Shown here: positions 11,174-21,841 of the stretch, piece by piece
How positions within the stretch are numbered: the first letter of the stretch is position 1
Layout: the number at the start of each line of letters is the position of its first letter
Assembly: GCA_014218235.1 (NCBI GenBank)
Contig: CM024756.1
Coordinates: 77,436,152-77,500,151, forward strand
DNA: 64,000 bases
Reading direction: 5' to 3'
Source of the DNA: Colocasia esculenta
Taxonomy: Eukaryota > Streptophyta > Magnoliopsida > Alismatales > Araceae
The notes under the pieces: generated by a model
Database searches by the model: none
What the model saw: the letters and a program-made list of their open reading frames with translations, nothing else
Told to the model about the DNA's origin: nothing
Position numbers and translations under genes: made by a program

Positions 11174-11620
11174 GTTACATAATCAACAGGGTAATGATCA
11201 GGCCAATTCTGAAGAAGACTTCATATGAATTATACAAGCAGAAGAAGCCGAAAATCAGCCATTTCAGGACATTTGGATGTCCATGCTTTATCCACAAAAA
11301 TGATAAAAGAGATATTGGTAAGCTAGACTCCAAATCAGATGAAGGTATATTCATGGGGTATGCTTCCAAACCCAAAGGATATAGAGTATTTAACAAACGA
11401 ACCTTATTAATTGAGAAATCAGTGCATATTATTTTTGATGAAACTAACCCTTCCTTGAGAAAGGAAGTAGATAGTGATATTGATGATACAATGAATTATC
11501 CATGAAGCTAAAGAACACATCGATTGAGGACAAGGAAGATCCACCCCTGGAAGATCTACAACAAAAGGACACATCACATGAAAATCTTCCAAAGGAATGG
11601 AGGTATAAGAAAGGTCATCC
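11174..11620 (+). pseudogene. pol: Copia-1 integrase C-terminal region
   Basis: Continuation of the integrase split by the solo LTR. It begins INRVMIRPILKKTSYELY, then FRTFGCPCFIHKNDKRD, the conserved DEGIFMGYASKPKGYRVFN and VHIIFDETN, all characteristic of the C-terminal half of Copia integrase. A frame change at about 11502 leads into the acidic linker before RT. The frame is open for about 100 codons, so decay here is modest. Confidence 0.88.
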
Positions 11621-11639
11621 ATTGGAAAATATTATTGGA

Positions 11640-12425
11640 GATCCATCTGTTGGAGTAAGGATAAGAGGTAATGTGATTCCTTGTGATTATCTAGCCTTTG
11701 TTTCACAAATAGAGCCTAAGACAGTCAATGAAGCACTAACTAAGGAATCTTGGATATTAGCCATGCAAGATGAACTAAATCAGTTCAAGAGAAACCAAGT
11801 ATGCTCTCTTGTTCCGAGACCATCAGATCATCCTGTGATTGGCACCAAATGGGTGTTTAGAAATAAATTGGATGAAGCTGGTGTGATCATAAGAAACAAG
11901 GTCAGATTGGTAGCTCAAGGCTATTCCCAAGAGGAAGGCATAGATTTCGATGAAACCTATTCACCAGTGGCTAGACTTGAGGCAATTAGGATTTTACTTG
12001 CATATGCTTCTGCATTAAATTTAAAACTCTTTCCAATGGATGTAAAATCTACTTTTCTGAATGATTTTATAAGGAAGAGGTATATGTATAACAACCGCCT
12101 GGTTTTGATGACATGGATTTTCCAAATCATGTTTTTAAGTTGCATAAAGCCTTGTATGGATTAAAGCAAGCACCTAGAGCTTGGTATGAAAGGCTTAGTT
12201 CATTTTTGTTAAATCATGGTTTCATTAGAGGAAAAGTAGATAACACAATATTCATTAAGTCTAAACTTAAAAATGTGCTACTTTTTCAAATATATGTTGA
12301 TGATATAATATTTGGCTCTACTGATGAATCTCTTTGCAAGTATTTTGAAAAGCTTCTGTAGGGAGAATTTGAAATGAGCATGATAGGGGAGCTCAACTAC
12401 TTCCTCGGATTTCAAATCAAACAAA
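11640..12425 (+). pseudogene. pol: Copia-1 reverse transcriptase (RVT_2 family)
   Basis: Reads ESWILAMQDELNQF, then IGTKWVFRNKLDEAG, VRLVAQGYSQEEGIDF, TYSPVARLEAIRILLAYA, and after a frameshift near 12080-12115 HKALYGLKQAPRAWYERL, with the catalytic YVDDIIFGSTDESL at about 12292-12330. These are the RVT_2 motifs of Ty1/Copia RT in correct order, including both Asp of YVDD. The first catalytic Asp lies in MDVKSTFLNDF. A stop at 12359-12361 and further shifts follow in the EMSMIGELNYFLGFQ segment. Confidence 0.92.
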
Positions 12426-12559
12426 GAAGGAAGGATCTCACATCTGTCAAGCCAAGTACACTAAAGAATTACCAAAGAAGTTTGGATTTGAAAACCCAAG
12501 CCACTGTCAACACCCATGAGCACATCAACAAGGCTAGACAGTGACAAAATGGTAAGAAA

Positions 12560-13027
12560 GTAGATCAAAAACTTTACAGAGGTATGATAGGTTCATTACT
12601 CTATTTAACATCAAGTAGACCTGATATATTGTTTAGCGTATGTATGTGTGCTAGGTACCAGGCAAATCCTAAAGAGTCTCATTTAATTTGTGTTCAAAGG
12701 ATCTTTAGATAGTTAGCCAAAACTCATGATCTAGGATTATGGTACCCAAATTCATGTGAAATTAATTTAGTAGGATATTCTGATGCTGACTATGCTGGAT
12801 GCAAGGTAGATAGGAAAAGCACCAGTGGATGTTGTCAATTTCTTGCAGGATGTCTAATTTCGTGGTCCTCAGAGAAGCAAAATTCAGTAGCAATGTCTAC
12901 AGCTGAACCTGAGTACGTGGCTACTGGAAGCTATTGTACACAACTATTGTGGATTAAACAACAACTTGAGGATTATGGACTTCAGATTAAGACAATTCCA
13001 TTACTGTGCGACAACACAAGTGCAATA
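12560..13027 (+). pseudogene. pol: Copia-1 RNase H, truncated by the assembly gap
   Basis: Reads RGMIGSLLYLTSSRPDI-type sequence, then the RNase H core with SDADYAGCKVDRKSTSG, SWSSEKQNSVAMSTAEPEY and LLCDNTSAI. The catalytic Asp, Glu and Asp are in SDADYAG, TAEPEY and CDNTSA. One stop (TAG at about 12708-12710) interrupts the linker. The sequence runs into the N block, so the last about 60 residues, the polypurine tract and the 3' LTR of Copia-1 are not seen. Confidence 0.88.
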
Positions 13028-13127
13028 NNNNNNNNNNNNNNNNNNNNNNNNNNNNNNNNNNNNNNNNNNNNNNNNNNNNNNNNNNNNNNNNNNNNNNNNN
13101 NNNNNNNNNNNNNNNNNNNNNNNNNNN
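13028..13127. other. Assembly gap of exactly 100 N
   Basis: One hundred N between a Copia RNase H and the interior of an Athila-like LTR. A round 100 usually denotes a scaffold gap of unknown length. The two sides do not belong to one element, so sequence is missing, including the start of the Athila-B 5' LTR and the end of Copia-1. Confidence 0.95.
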
Positions 13128-13815
13128 TTTTCTTTATTTAAGTGTTCTCCATCCCTCGAGTTGAGAGGGTACAGTGATCTTAATTGCTTATAGCTCATTT
13201 TGTTCTCAGTATGAAGGATGTTTAATTGATCTATCATCAAGAGTTGTAGTTTAGTTTAATGCATGAGAATTTCAGTCTTGAGGGTGCTTATTTGAGTAGT
13301 ACCGTAGATTCATGTTCTTATTTTCTATCTGATCCCCTGAGCTGTAGGGGTACATTGGGTGAATAATGTTCTTTGAGAATTCGTGTTCTGCAATCTTTCC
13401 GAATCATTTCAGATTTAGAGGTGCATCCGTATGTGCCTAGTTTACATCTCTCTCGGTTTGTTTGATCCCTCAATGGAGAGGGTACAGTGATACCAACTCT
13501 TTGGTTCTCAATTCTACCTATTCTTTCATTAAGTCTGATCTGTCGAGAGTGGGGGGATTTGATTGGTGTTGTTACACAATTGATTCTAACGCAATGTTAG
13601 TTTGGTGAAATAGTGCTTGTTCTAATGGGTTTCAAGTCAAAGTAGTTTAAGTCAAATTCTATTCTGCCTCTCGTGGATATGACCTATTCTCACCATTGTA
13701 TGAGTTCATCTTTGCAATTTTATTTTTGTGAGACAATGTAGAGGAAGTGCGCATATTGACTTGTGCTAGGAACTCTGGACAACGAAAATGTGCAGTCAAC
13801 TATGTCGCATGTTCA
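13128..13815 (+). mobile_element. Athila-B: 3' part of the 5' LTR
   Basis: Closely matches about 21145-21841 of the 3' LTR, including the hairpin repeats, the segment GGACAACGAAAATG and the end GTCGCATGTTCA. The upstream part is lost in the gap. The primer site follows three bases later, so this is the 5' LTR end. Confidence 0.88.
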
Positions 13816-13818
13816 TCT

Positions 13819-13836
13819 TGGCGCCGTTGCGGGGAG
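13819..13836 (+). promoter_or_regulatory. Primer binding site of Athila-B (tRNA-Asp)
   Basis: TGGCGCCGTTGCGGGGAG matches the complement of the 3' end of plant tRNA-Asp (TGGCGCCGTTGCCGGGGA) apart from a missing C. tRNA-Asp priming is characteristic of Athila-lineage Gypsy elements and supports the lineage call. Confidence 0.85.
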
Positions 13837-15055
13837 GCGTTAGTGTTTGATTTAATTTGCTTTCATTTGATCTCATTTTTTGGGCTTTTTTGACTTGTTG
13901 TTGGGCTTTCATTTCAGATTTGCATAAGGAGTGGACCATGGAGATTGGGCTTGGCACTTGAAGCCCATTGGAGGGAGCTTGCTGATTTCATTCCCATTCT
14001 CTTTTAATTCAGAATTTTAGATAGAGGAGTGTGAGAGAAGCTTGTAGTGAGGTTTTCATGTACTCTCTGTTCATGTACAGAGATTTCTTTTCAGTTGGCA
14101 TGTAATAATTGGATTGTTGTGGTTTGTGTGGTTTGAGAATTAGCTTATAGTATCATCTTATATTTCTTAGTTTCATTTCATTTAATTCAAAAACCAAATA
14201 AAAATTTTAAAAATCTAAATCTTAATTTTTTTTTTCAAATCGCTCTTTCATGTTAGCCGTTTGTTTGTAGATAAAAATTTCATTTCTCAAGATTAGAATC
14301 TCATGTTTTAGGACATTCATCATCTTAATTGTCATTTGAATTCCATTTCTTCTTGCATTGAAGAGTGCGGGGGAATGGTAAGACTTCCATCGCTCGTTTC
14401 ATGCATTAGACTTAGCATTAGACAACCTTTGTTTGAAACTGATATGTGCACTTCACATTTGAAAATGGGACTGCTTAGGGCTTCAACCATTAGAAAAAAA
14501 AAAGATAAGGTGAGGGATTTCATCACCCTTTCCTTTGCCAAAAAATCACAAAAATTTTCCACATTCTTGCATTTGCCTAAACTTTCAATAAAAACCATTA
14601 GAGGGGCCTTAGGGTTCATAATTAGATTTATCCTTTCTCAAATTCAAAACTTCTCTTTAAGTCTGGTGTCTAGGATTAGAGGTTAAAAAGCTTACGCTTA
14701 AGCGAGCTAGAGGTTATTTAATTGGGTCCTTGCGAAAGCAAGGGGGGCCTCCCTCTACTCCACCTCTTACCTGGCCAGTACAAGAAGAGTTAGGATTGGA
14801 CTTAAGCAAGCATAAATCTGATTTTGAGAAAAAAATAACATAAGTCCAAGGAACACTTAGTGGTTAGGTTAATTTGTTTTGAAAGTGTTTGTTTTTTTGT
14901 TGTGTTTGTTCATAAAATTCATAAAAATCAATAAAAATCTAAAAAAATTCAAAAATCTTAAATAGAAGGTTTTTCAACTGTGCATGCTTGGTAGACACTC
15001 TCAGAACTTAGATTTAGCTCAACCTATAGACGAGATTGAATGATTCTTTCATAGG
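13837..15055 (+). mobile_element. Athila-B untranslated leader
   Basis: About 1.2 kb between the primer site and gag with no credible coding frame. It is AT-rich with oligo-A/T runs. The segment from about 14640 to 15000, containing the GAAA-loop hairpin, a pyrimidine-rich CTCCCTCTACTCC stretch and the text around ACTTAGTGGTTAGG, is well conserved in Athila-C (inverted, about 51900-52110). Such long leaders usually hold packaging and translation signals; that role is inferred. Confidence 0.7.
14728..14743 (+). other. Conserved leader hairpin with GAAA tetraloop
   Basis: CCTTGC-GAAA-GCAAGG forms a perfect six-base-pair stem closed by a GNRA-type loop. The identical hairpin is present on the minus strand of Athila-C at 52054-52069. 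A candidate RNA packaging or dimerisation signal, by analogy only. Confidence 0.65.
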
Positions 15056-16308
15056 ATGGCCAATCAAAATCAGAACCAAGTTGTTAGAAATGTAGAAGAG
15101 GCTGCACCCAGACAAATGAAGGAATACTTCATTCCTTCTGACTATCAACCTGCCACTTGCATTAGGCCAGAAATTCCTGTAATCATTTTGAGATCAAGCC
15201 AGGAACCATTCAAATGTTACCATCCTTCTATGGCAATCCCAATGAAGATCCTTATAGGCATATAGATGAGTTCCTAGAGATTTGTTCCACTGTTAGGATC
15301 CAAAATTTCACTGAAAATGCCTTAAGGTTGACCCTATTTCCATTCTCCTTAAAGGACAAGGCCAAACATTGGTTGGGAACCATAGGGAGAATCATTACAA
15401 CATGGCCAGAAATGCAGCAGGAATTTTTGAAGAAATTCTACCCCATTGGATGAACAAATACAATGAGAAGAGCAATCACTGGATTCTCCCAACACCCAGG
15501 AGAATTAATGCACGAATCATGGGAAAGATTAAAGGAGTTGCTTAGAAAATGCCCCATCATGGTCTGTCGAGGTGGCAAATTGTTCAAGCTTTTATGAGGG
15601 ACTGACTGAATCAAATAGGCAAATGGTTGATGCCTCGTGTGGAGGAGCATTCATGACGGAGAGCGAGGATGAGGCATATAATTTGTTTGAGACAATGAGT
15701 GAGAATTCTATTAATCATGCCTCACTCCACTCTTATGAGAGGCTCTAGGACCTATAAAGAATGCTGGGTTGTATGAATTAAGGGGAGAGGAGAATCAGAC
15801 TCTAGGGTAGAAGACATGTTAGCTAGACTTGACGAAAGATTGGAGCAGAAGTTAGAACAAAAATTCGATCAATTACTGTCTTTGACTGGGCAAGCCACAC
15901 CTAAAATTTCTCAACCACCTGAAACTTGCACTATGTGTGCTAGCCCAGCTCATCCCACCTGTGCTTGTCCCACTAGCGCCAATTACCCCCTTTCATTCAG
16001 GACAAGTCCAAGCTGCTCAAGGCTTCTACAAAACCCTCCTATGATCCATACTCTAACACATACAACCCTGGTTGGAGGAACCATCCGAACGTTTCTTGGA
16101 AAAATCAATCTGAACAAGTTTCTCAACCTGCCTTTAAGCAATCCATGTACGGTCAAGCCTATCCCAATCAGAATTCGGGATTTGGCCAATCTTCTTACTC
16201 CAAACCTCCACATGTCCAAGGAAATCAAAACTCAAATCAATTTGCTCATACCAATTTCCAGCAACCTTCATATCAACCACACCTCCTCAGCCTAATTGGG
16301 ATGATAAA
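15056..16308 (+). pseudogene. gag: Athila-B gag, N-terminal and capsid region
   Basis: The ATG at 15056 starts MANQNQNQVVRNVEEAAPRQ. A frameshift near 15200-15220 leads into the retrotransposon gag domain (FYGNPNEDPYRHIDEFLEIC, then LRLTLFPFSLKDKAKHWL and WPEMQQEFLKKFYP). TGA and TAG codons follow at about 15451 and 15750. At 15816 a third frame encodes LDERLEQKLEQKFDQLL and the Cys-rich CTMCASPAHPTCACP, the Athila-type knuckle, followed by a Pro/Asn/Gln-rich part read across frames. The domain order and motifs match Athila gag; the gene is broken by at least three frame changes. Confidence 0.88.
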
Positions 16309-17655
16309 ATGAATCAACTCCAAAATATGATGGCGACTCTATGCCAATTGTGCAAGAACAACAAGTCAATATCAAACTCAAAATCAAAATTTTCAACAAA
16401 ATTTGACAAGGATAGAGTCCAGATTGCTGATGTATGTCAAAGGAGGGAAGCAGGGCAATTGCCAAGTCAAGCTGTAGCAAACCCAAGGAATAACCCTCCC
16501 GGATTTTATCAGAACCAGCAATACCATCAAGCTCAGGGGTATAGACCATCTGTTAGACCAAATGCCCCTCCACCACAAAACCAACAACAAGCTTTTGTCC
16601 AGAACATTCCAGCACCACAAATTCAGAATCAACCTTTACAACAGGATCATCCTCCTGCCCAAGCTAGGGGCCCCCAAGTAGAAGATGTCAAAACTGTGTC
16701 AACTTTAAGAAGTGTAAAAATCTTGATAAATCCTCACCCACACATGTCAACATCGAATGAGGATAAAGAAAATGAAATTGAAGAGGAAATTGAAGAGAAT
16801 GTTGAAAAAGAAAAATCCAAGGGAAAAGAGAAAATGACAGAAGAATCCCTAGACAAAGTCAAAATAAATGAAGACCCAAACTGTTACATTCCAAGAGTCC
16901 CTTTTCCTGAAGCTTTAAAACCAAAATCCAAAAACAAATCAACTGGTAATGAAGAACTCTTGGAACTGTTTAAACAAGTTCACATCAACATTCCTCTCCT
17001 TGATGCCATTAAGCATGTGCCTGCTTATGCCAAATTCTTAAAAGAAATGTGCACTCCAAAACGTGAAATGAGGAATAAAATTGAAACAATCATTCTTCCA
17101 GAAACTGTGAGTGCTGTTACCTTGAACCAACTCCCTAAGAAGCTTAAAGATCCAGGCACTCAACTAATTCCTTGCACCATCGGTGGAGTCACTTTTGAAA
17201 GCAGTCTTTTGGATTTGGGAGCCAGTGCCAATCACCTACCTTATGCTATTTTTGATAAATTCAAGTTAGGAGAATTGAAACCCACTTCTGTCGTCCTTCA
17301 ACTAGCCGATCGTTCTGTCACCACTCCTAAAGGCTTAGTTGAGGACGTATTATAAAAATCAATGATTGTTACTTCCCTGCCGATTTCATCATTTTGGACA
17401 TGAACACTCCTCAGGATTTGACTCAGTCCACCATCATCCTTGGTAGACCCTTTTTGGCTACAGCTAGAGCTAACATTAATTGTGCTACTAGGATGATGGA
17501 TATATCATTTGGGGATGAGCGGGTTAGTATCAATATTTTTAAGGCATCTAGGCACCATGATCAAGGAGAGAGTTGTCTAGTGGTAGACTTCTTGGAAGAA
17601 TCTAGTGTAAAAAAAGCAGTAGACCAACCCTGTGCTCTAGGTTTTAAGGGAGAGA
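16309..17655 (+). pseudogene. pol: Athila-B gag C-terminus and aspartic protease
   Basis: The open frame 16309-17355 (348 codons) contains a Gln/Asn-rich segment, an acidic Glu/Lys-rich stretch, RVPFPEALKPKSKNKSTGN and the LLDAIKHVPAYAKFLKEMCT block typical of Athila. The protease active site reads LLDLGASANHLPYAIF (D-L-G-A, about 17209-17256), followed by LGELKPTSVVLQLADRSV. After a stop at 17353 another frame continues with STIILGRPFLATARANIN, the conserved end of the protease domain. This is the best-preserved coding part of the element. It ends abruptly near FKGENNSKPKP, where RT should follow. Confidence 0.9.
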
Positions 17656-17897
17656 ATAATTCAAAGCCAAAGCCAAAAATCTATAAAGCCAAAGACAAAG
17701 CATTCCATGACAAACACATTTATAGAAAATTTTCAAGTGCATGATAAGGTCTGGCTATTTAATTCTAGGCTTCGTGGAAACTTGAAGTCCCGATGGGATG
17801 GTCCTTACACTGTTGTCAAAGATTGTGATAATGGTGTTGTCATTATTCTTGACCAAAAACTGGACATTCATTCACTGTCAATGGGCAAAGGTTAAAG
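17656..17897 (+). pseudogene. pol: Athila-B integrase C-terminal tail joined to the protease end
   Basis: KIYKAKDKAFHDKHI and then, after a frame shift, HDKVWLFNSRLRGNLKSRWDGPYTVV are the C-terminal part of an Athila integrase. They directly follow the protease end, so RT, RNase H and the integrase core (normally about 3 kb) are deleted. The element could not replicate on its own. Confidence 0.85.
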
Positions 17898-19021
17898 CAT
17901 TTCTTTGAAAGCCCACTTTTTTAAAAGATGGATTCTACCAAGCTAGCTGAGCCAAATGAAGCCTAATGTCGTCCAGCTGAAGACGATAAATTTAGCGCTT
18001 CTTGGGAGGCAACCCAAGTGTACAGATTTCCTTATCAGGTAATTCTCTGTCTTACTTTCTTTCCTGTAAATAAATTGGAAAGGGTAGAATAAACATGCAT
18101 TCATAGTCCTCATCCGGAACATTGATTCATTCCTTGAGCTTGTACATATGCAAATAAAAGTTTCACAATGTTTCATCTTTGAATTAAAATGCGTGGCTTG
18201 TGCATCCCAGACTAGGTGTATGATCTTTAACCATTAAAATTTGTGGTTGTCACACTACTTTGCAAACATCCATGTTAGGTAGCATCTAGTAAAGGATTAC
18301 CTGTACTTCTTGTCTATCTTATGTAAAGATTTATCGCAAGAGGTTTTCATACACAACTACACAGCCACTTAGACTAGCTGAACCAGAATGTAGCAAATTT
18401 GTCAAGGCTAGTAGGAGAGAGGTGATTGGTTTTCTCCCCCCCTTAAGTGAATTGTGAAGGAAGTGAAGGCGTGTGATCAAGGAAACTGACTGTCCATCCT
18501 TCCTTTAAGAGAAAAAGAAAAGAAAAGTAAAAAGCAAAAGCAAAAGCAAAAGAAAAATATATCCATGAAAAATGCCCCGGATCTGAGTAAAGTTGGACTC
18601 GCTACTCTTGAAAAGTGATGGGTGTGTAGCATTGTGGATGAAAAAGAAATAAAGAAATTCTGAGTGCACAAAGTGCAAATAAAGAGGCAAAGTCCTCAGC
18701 TCAGAACAAAATAATCCTCAAGGAAGATGGGCAGGATGAACTGAGAGAAATAACCCAATCTGACAGAGCAAGGATCTTACTCCCAATTCTTTTCTTCTCC
18801 ATCGAATCAATCTAATCTCAAATACTAGCTAAAACAAGAAGCTTCCGAAGGGCTGATGTGAACTCTTAAGTGGGCTACCACTCGTGCACTAATTTCTTGC
18901 CATAAACCTTTACAATTAGGAAAGACATATCTCTAGATTAATCTTTTACATGATGGTTGTTTAGCATGCTTCTAGTCCTACATTTGGAGTAATTTTCATT
19001 GCTAAGGGACTAGCAATGTTC
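17898..19021 (+). mobile_element. Athila-B 3' untranslated region
   Basis: About 1.1 kb from integrase to the polypurine tract, the place where autonomous Athila elements may carry an envelope-like frame. None is seen. It contains the hairpin at 18001-18018, an A/G-rich repeat of AAAAGC units at 18513-18555, and text conserved in Athila-C (about 49231-50318 inverted), for example around ATTTCTTGCCATAAACC. Confidence 0.7.
18001..18018 (+). other. Conserved 3'-region hairpin CTTGGG-AGGCAA-CCCAAG
   Basis: A perfect inverted repeat with a six-base stem and six-base loop about 100 bp after the integrase end. The same sequence is present in Athila-C (50226-50243, minus strand) at the equivalent place. 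Shared position and sequence argue for a functional RNA or DNA element of the family. Confidence 0.65.
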
Positions 19022-19034
19022 AAGTAGGGGGGAG
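19022..19034 (+). promoter_or_regulatory. Polypurine tract of Athila-B
   Basis: AAGTAGGGGGGAG directly precedes the 3' LTR start TGATAATTAC. It is the same tract as in Athila-C and is the plus-strand primer site. Confidence 0.88.
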
Positions 19035-21841
19035 TGATAATTACTAATTTTTAGCGTTAATTTTTCATACATATATTAAGTTTAGACATTTTGTCTGTAA
19101 ATAGTGTGCAGTTTTATTTTAATTTTCATTTCATCCATGAATAAGTTTTTGAACATATAGGTTAGAATACACATGGTTAGACTTTTCATTCAATAAATCA
19201 TAGATCGACTAATTAGGTTTACTTTAAAAATTAAAAGATATTTTGTAAATTAATTTTTAAAAATACTATTTTGTAAATATTTTTTAGATAGATTTTACTT
19301 TGTTATAAATAAAATTTGATAAATATTTCACTCAAGCACATTAAATCAATAAAAGTATTTTTATAATACCTCTCATCTCACCCTAACTGGCCACGTATAT
19401 GATCTTTTAACATTTTCTTCTTCCATCAGATTACTGGAAGCAGGGCGACGCTGGGGTTTGGAGCTTTGGTGAGATGCTGGGAGGAGTCCTGGTGATGGCA
19501 CTGGCTGATGCATGCTGTGACTGGATGGAGGCTGGGCAGGCAGATTGGAGGTTTGAGTTGCTGAGATTGGCTAGATGGCGGGGAAAGAGATGGGCCAGGG
19601 GCGCGGCCATACCTGATATGGCTGCTGGTCAGGATTTGGGGCTTGTGAAGGCCAGGGCTGGTGCGGATCTGGAGGCCAGCAGAAGGGCGGATGGAGCCTA
19701 GGCCAGGGCTGAGATGGTGCTGCTGTGTGCGGCTAGGCAGCTGGGGCATGCAGGAAGTAGATGCACAGGGCGGCATGGCTGGGTCATGTGTGCTGTGTGA
19801 TCGGGAGGACCTGGCGGTGTGGAGCGCTCCAGCTGTGCTGGCGAATGGCGGATGGCCGTGTGTGTGCTGGAGGCGGATGGACCAGGTGGCTGAGGTGTAC
19901 AGATCTGGCGATTTGGGCGGGAAGGAGGCGAGCTGCTGGCATCTGTGCGAAGCAGGCCAAAGGAATGGGAGGTAGTGCGATGTGTGTGAAGTAGAGAGGA
20001 GCTCTGCTGTGTGCGCTGGAGGCTGGGCAGTGCTGAGGTGGCTGCTACGTTGGCAATCCTGGTGCAGAGGCTGTGCGTGAAGAAGCTGTGAGCAATGGCA
20101 CCTGGAAGCCTATATAAGGACCCCAAGGTCCTCTTCTCCAGGGCTGGTTCAGAGTTTTTAGGTTTTTTTTAGTTTCATTCTATAATTTTCCTTTCTTCAG
20201 TTCTTTAAGGGGTTAGCCAGTGGAAATTTTGGGAAAATTTTGAGTTCTTCTTATTCTTGGGGTTCGCCCGTATAAATTTTTAGGGATTTTATTTCTTGCA
20301 ATTTTCTTCTGTTCTTTCTTTCCTGTATTCAACAGAGCATGGAGTTCAATTTTTAGATTATTCTTCTGCCATTTCTCTTCTGTAATTTCTTGTCAGCATC
20401 TGTTCTTTGGTTCGATTGGAGGAGTTCTTTTTTTTTTTGGAGTTTTCAGTTCAGTATGTTCAGGACTTCATTCTTGCTGTGAGCAGAGGTAGGCATTTGA
20501 ATTTTCTTTTTCTGTGATGGCTACTGTGATGAGGACGATGGCTGGCATCATCTTCTGTGTTCATCAGGAGATCAGAGCTATGAGTTGTTAGGGCTGGTGT
20601 TAAGCATTTAAGCTATTGGAGTTCTATCCAGGGGAATTCGTTCTTTCCCATTCTTCTGTGTTGTTCAGATCAGAGGGAGTTCGGAATTTGTTGTTGGGTT
20701 TTCTTCGTTGCTGTCGTTTGCTGCTAGGAGCGTTATATTTCTTTTTCGTTTAAATTGTCCATTTCTTCTGCGTTTAGATAGTTTTGATTCAGTGGAATTG
20801 TTAGATTCTATTTCTTATTTGTTCTTCATCTGGGGTGAGTTGGTGGTTTGGCGGAGGTGAAGGTTTTTACAGGGACCTTGTGCCATTTCCCGTTGGATAT
20901 CTCTATCTCTGATCCCCCTTGTGAGAGAAGATCTGATTTCAGAGGGTTTTGGGGTCCGGGCTTGTGTTTTGCTATTTGTTCTTCCATTTCTACTGTTCTT
21001 CTGTACTGCTGTGAGGAGGATTTAGCAGTTTCCCCATTTCTTTATGTTCTGGAGTTGATCTAGTGCAATTGTTAATTTGAGTTTTCTATTTCATTAGTGT
21101 TATGTTTTGGACAGATTGGGAGCATGATGTGTAGTTTAAATTTTCTTTAATATTTTCTTTATTGAAGTGTTCTCCATCTCTCGAGTTTAGAGGATAGTGA
21201 TCTTAATTGCTTATAGCTCATTTTGTTCTCAGTATGAAGGATGTTTAATTTGATCTATCATCAAGAGTTGTAGTTTAGTTTAATGCATTGAGAATTTCAG
21301 TCTTGAGGGTGCTTATTTGAGTAGTACTGTAGATTCATGTTCTTATTTTCTGTCTGATCCCTGAGCTGGAGGTGTACATTGGGTTAATAATGTTCTTTGA
21401 GAATTCGTGTTCTGTCATCTTTCCGAATGATTTCAGATTTAGAGGTGCATCAGTATGTGCCTAGTTTACATCTCTCTCGGTTTGTTTAATCCCTCAATGG
21501 AGAGGGTACAGTGATACCAACTCTTTGGTTTTCAATTCTACATGTTCTTTCATTAAGTCTGATCTGTCGAGAGTGTGGGGGATTTGATTGGTGTTGTTTA
21601 CACAATTGATTCTAACGCAATGTTAGTTTGGTGAAATAGTGCTTGTTCTAATGGGTTTCAAGTCAAAGTAGTTTAAGTCAAATTCTATTCCGCCTCTCCG
21701 TGGATATGACTGTTCTCACCATTGTATGAGTTCATCTTTGCAATTTTATTTTTGTGGGACAGTGTAGAGGAAGTGCGCATATTGACTTGTGTGAGCAACT
21801 CTGGACAACGAAAATGCACAGTCAACTATGTCGCACGTTCA
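19035..21841 (+). mobile_element. Athila-B 3' LTR
   Basis: 2807 bp from TGATAATTACTAA to GTCGCACGTTCA. Its last about 700 bp repeat 13128-13815. It has the lineage's layout: an AT-rich start, a GC-rich U3 (19430-20100), the TATA/palindrome block at 20111-20131, then a T-rich R/U5 with the CCCTC...GAGGG repeats. The open frames in the GC-rich part are not conserved as proteins. Immediately outside, at 21842, lies a truncated family-A LTR, so the element landed in or was joined to that LTR; the left flank is hidden by the gap. Confidence 0.9.
20111..20131 (+). promoter_or_regulatory. LTR core promoter of Athila-B
   Basis: TATATAAG overlapping GGACCCCAAGGTCC, as in the solo LTR at 9430. Transcription of the element would start shortly downstream. 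Confidence 0.72.

Noticed and set aside
17898..19021. Envelope-like gene of Athila-B
   Set aside because: The expected position was read in all frames; only short frames and no signal peptide or transmembrane pattern were found.
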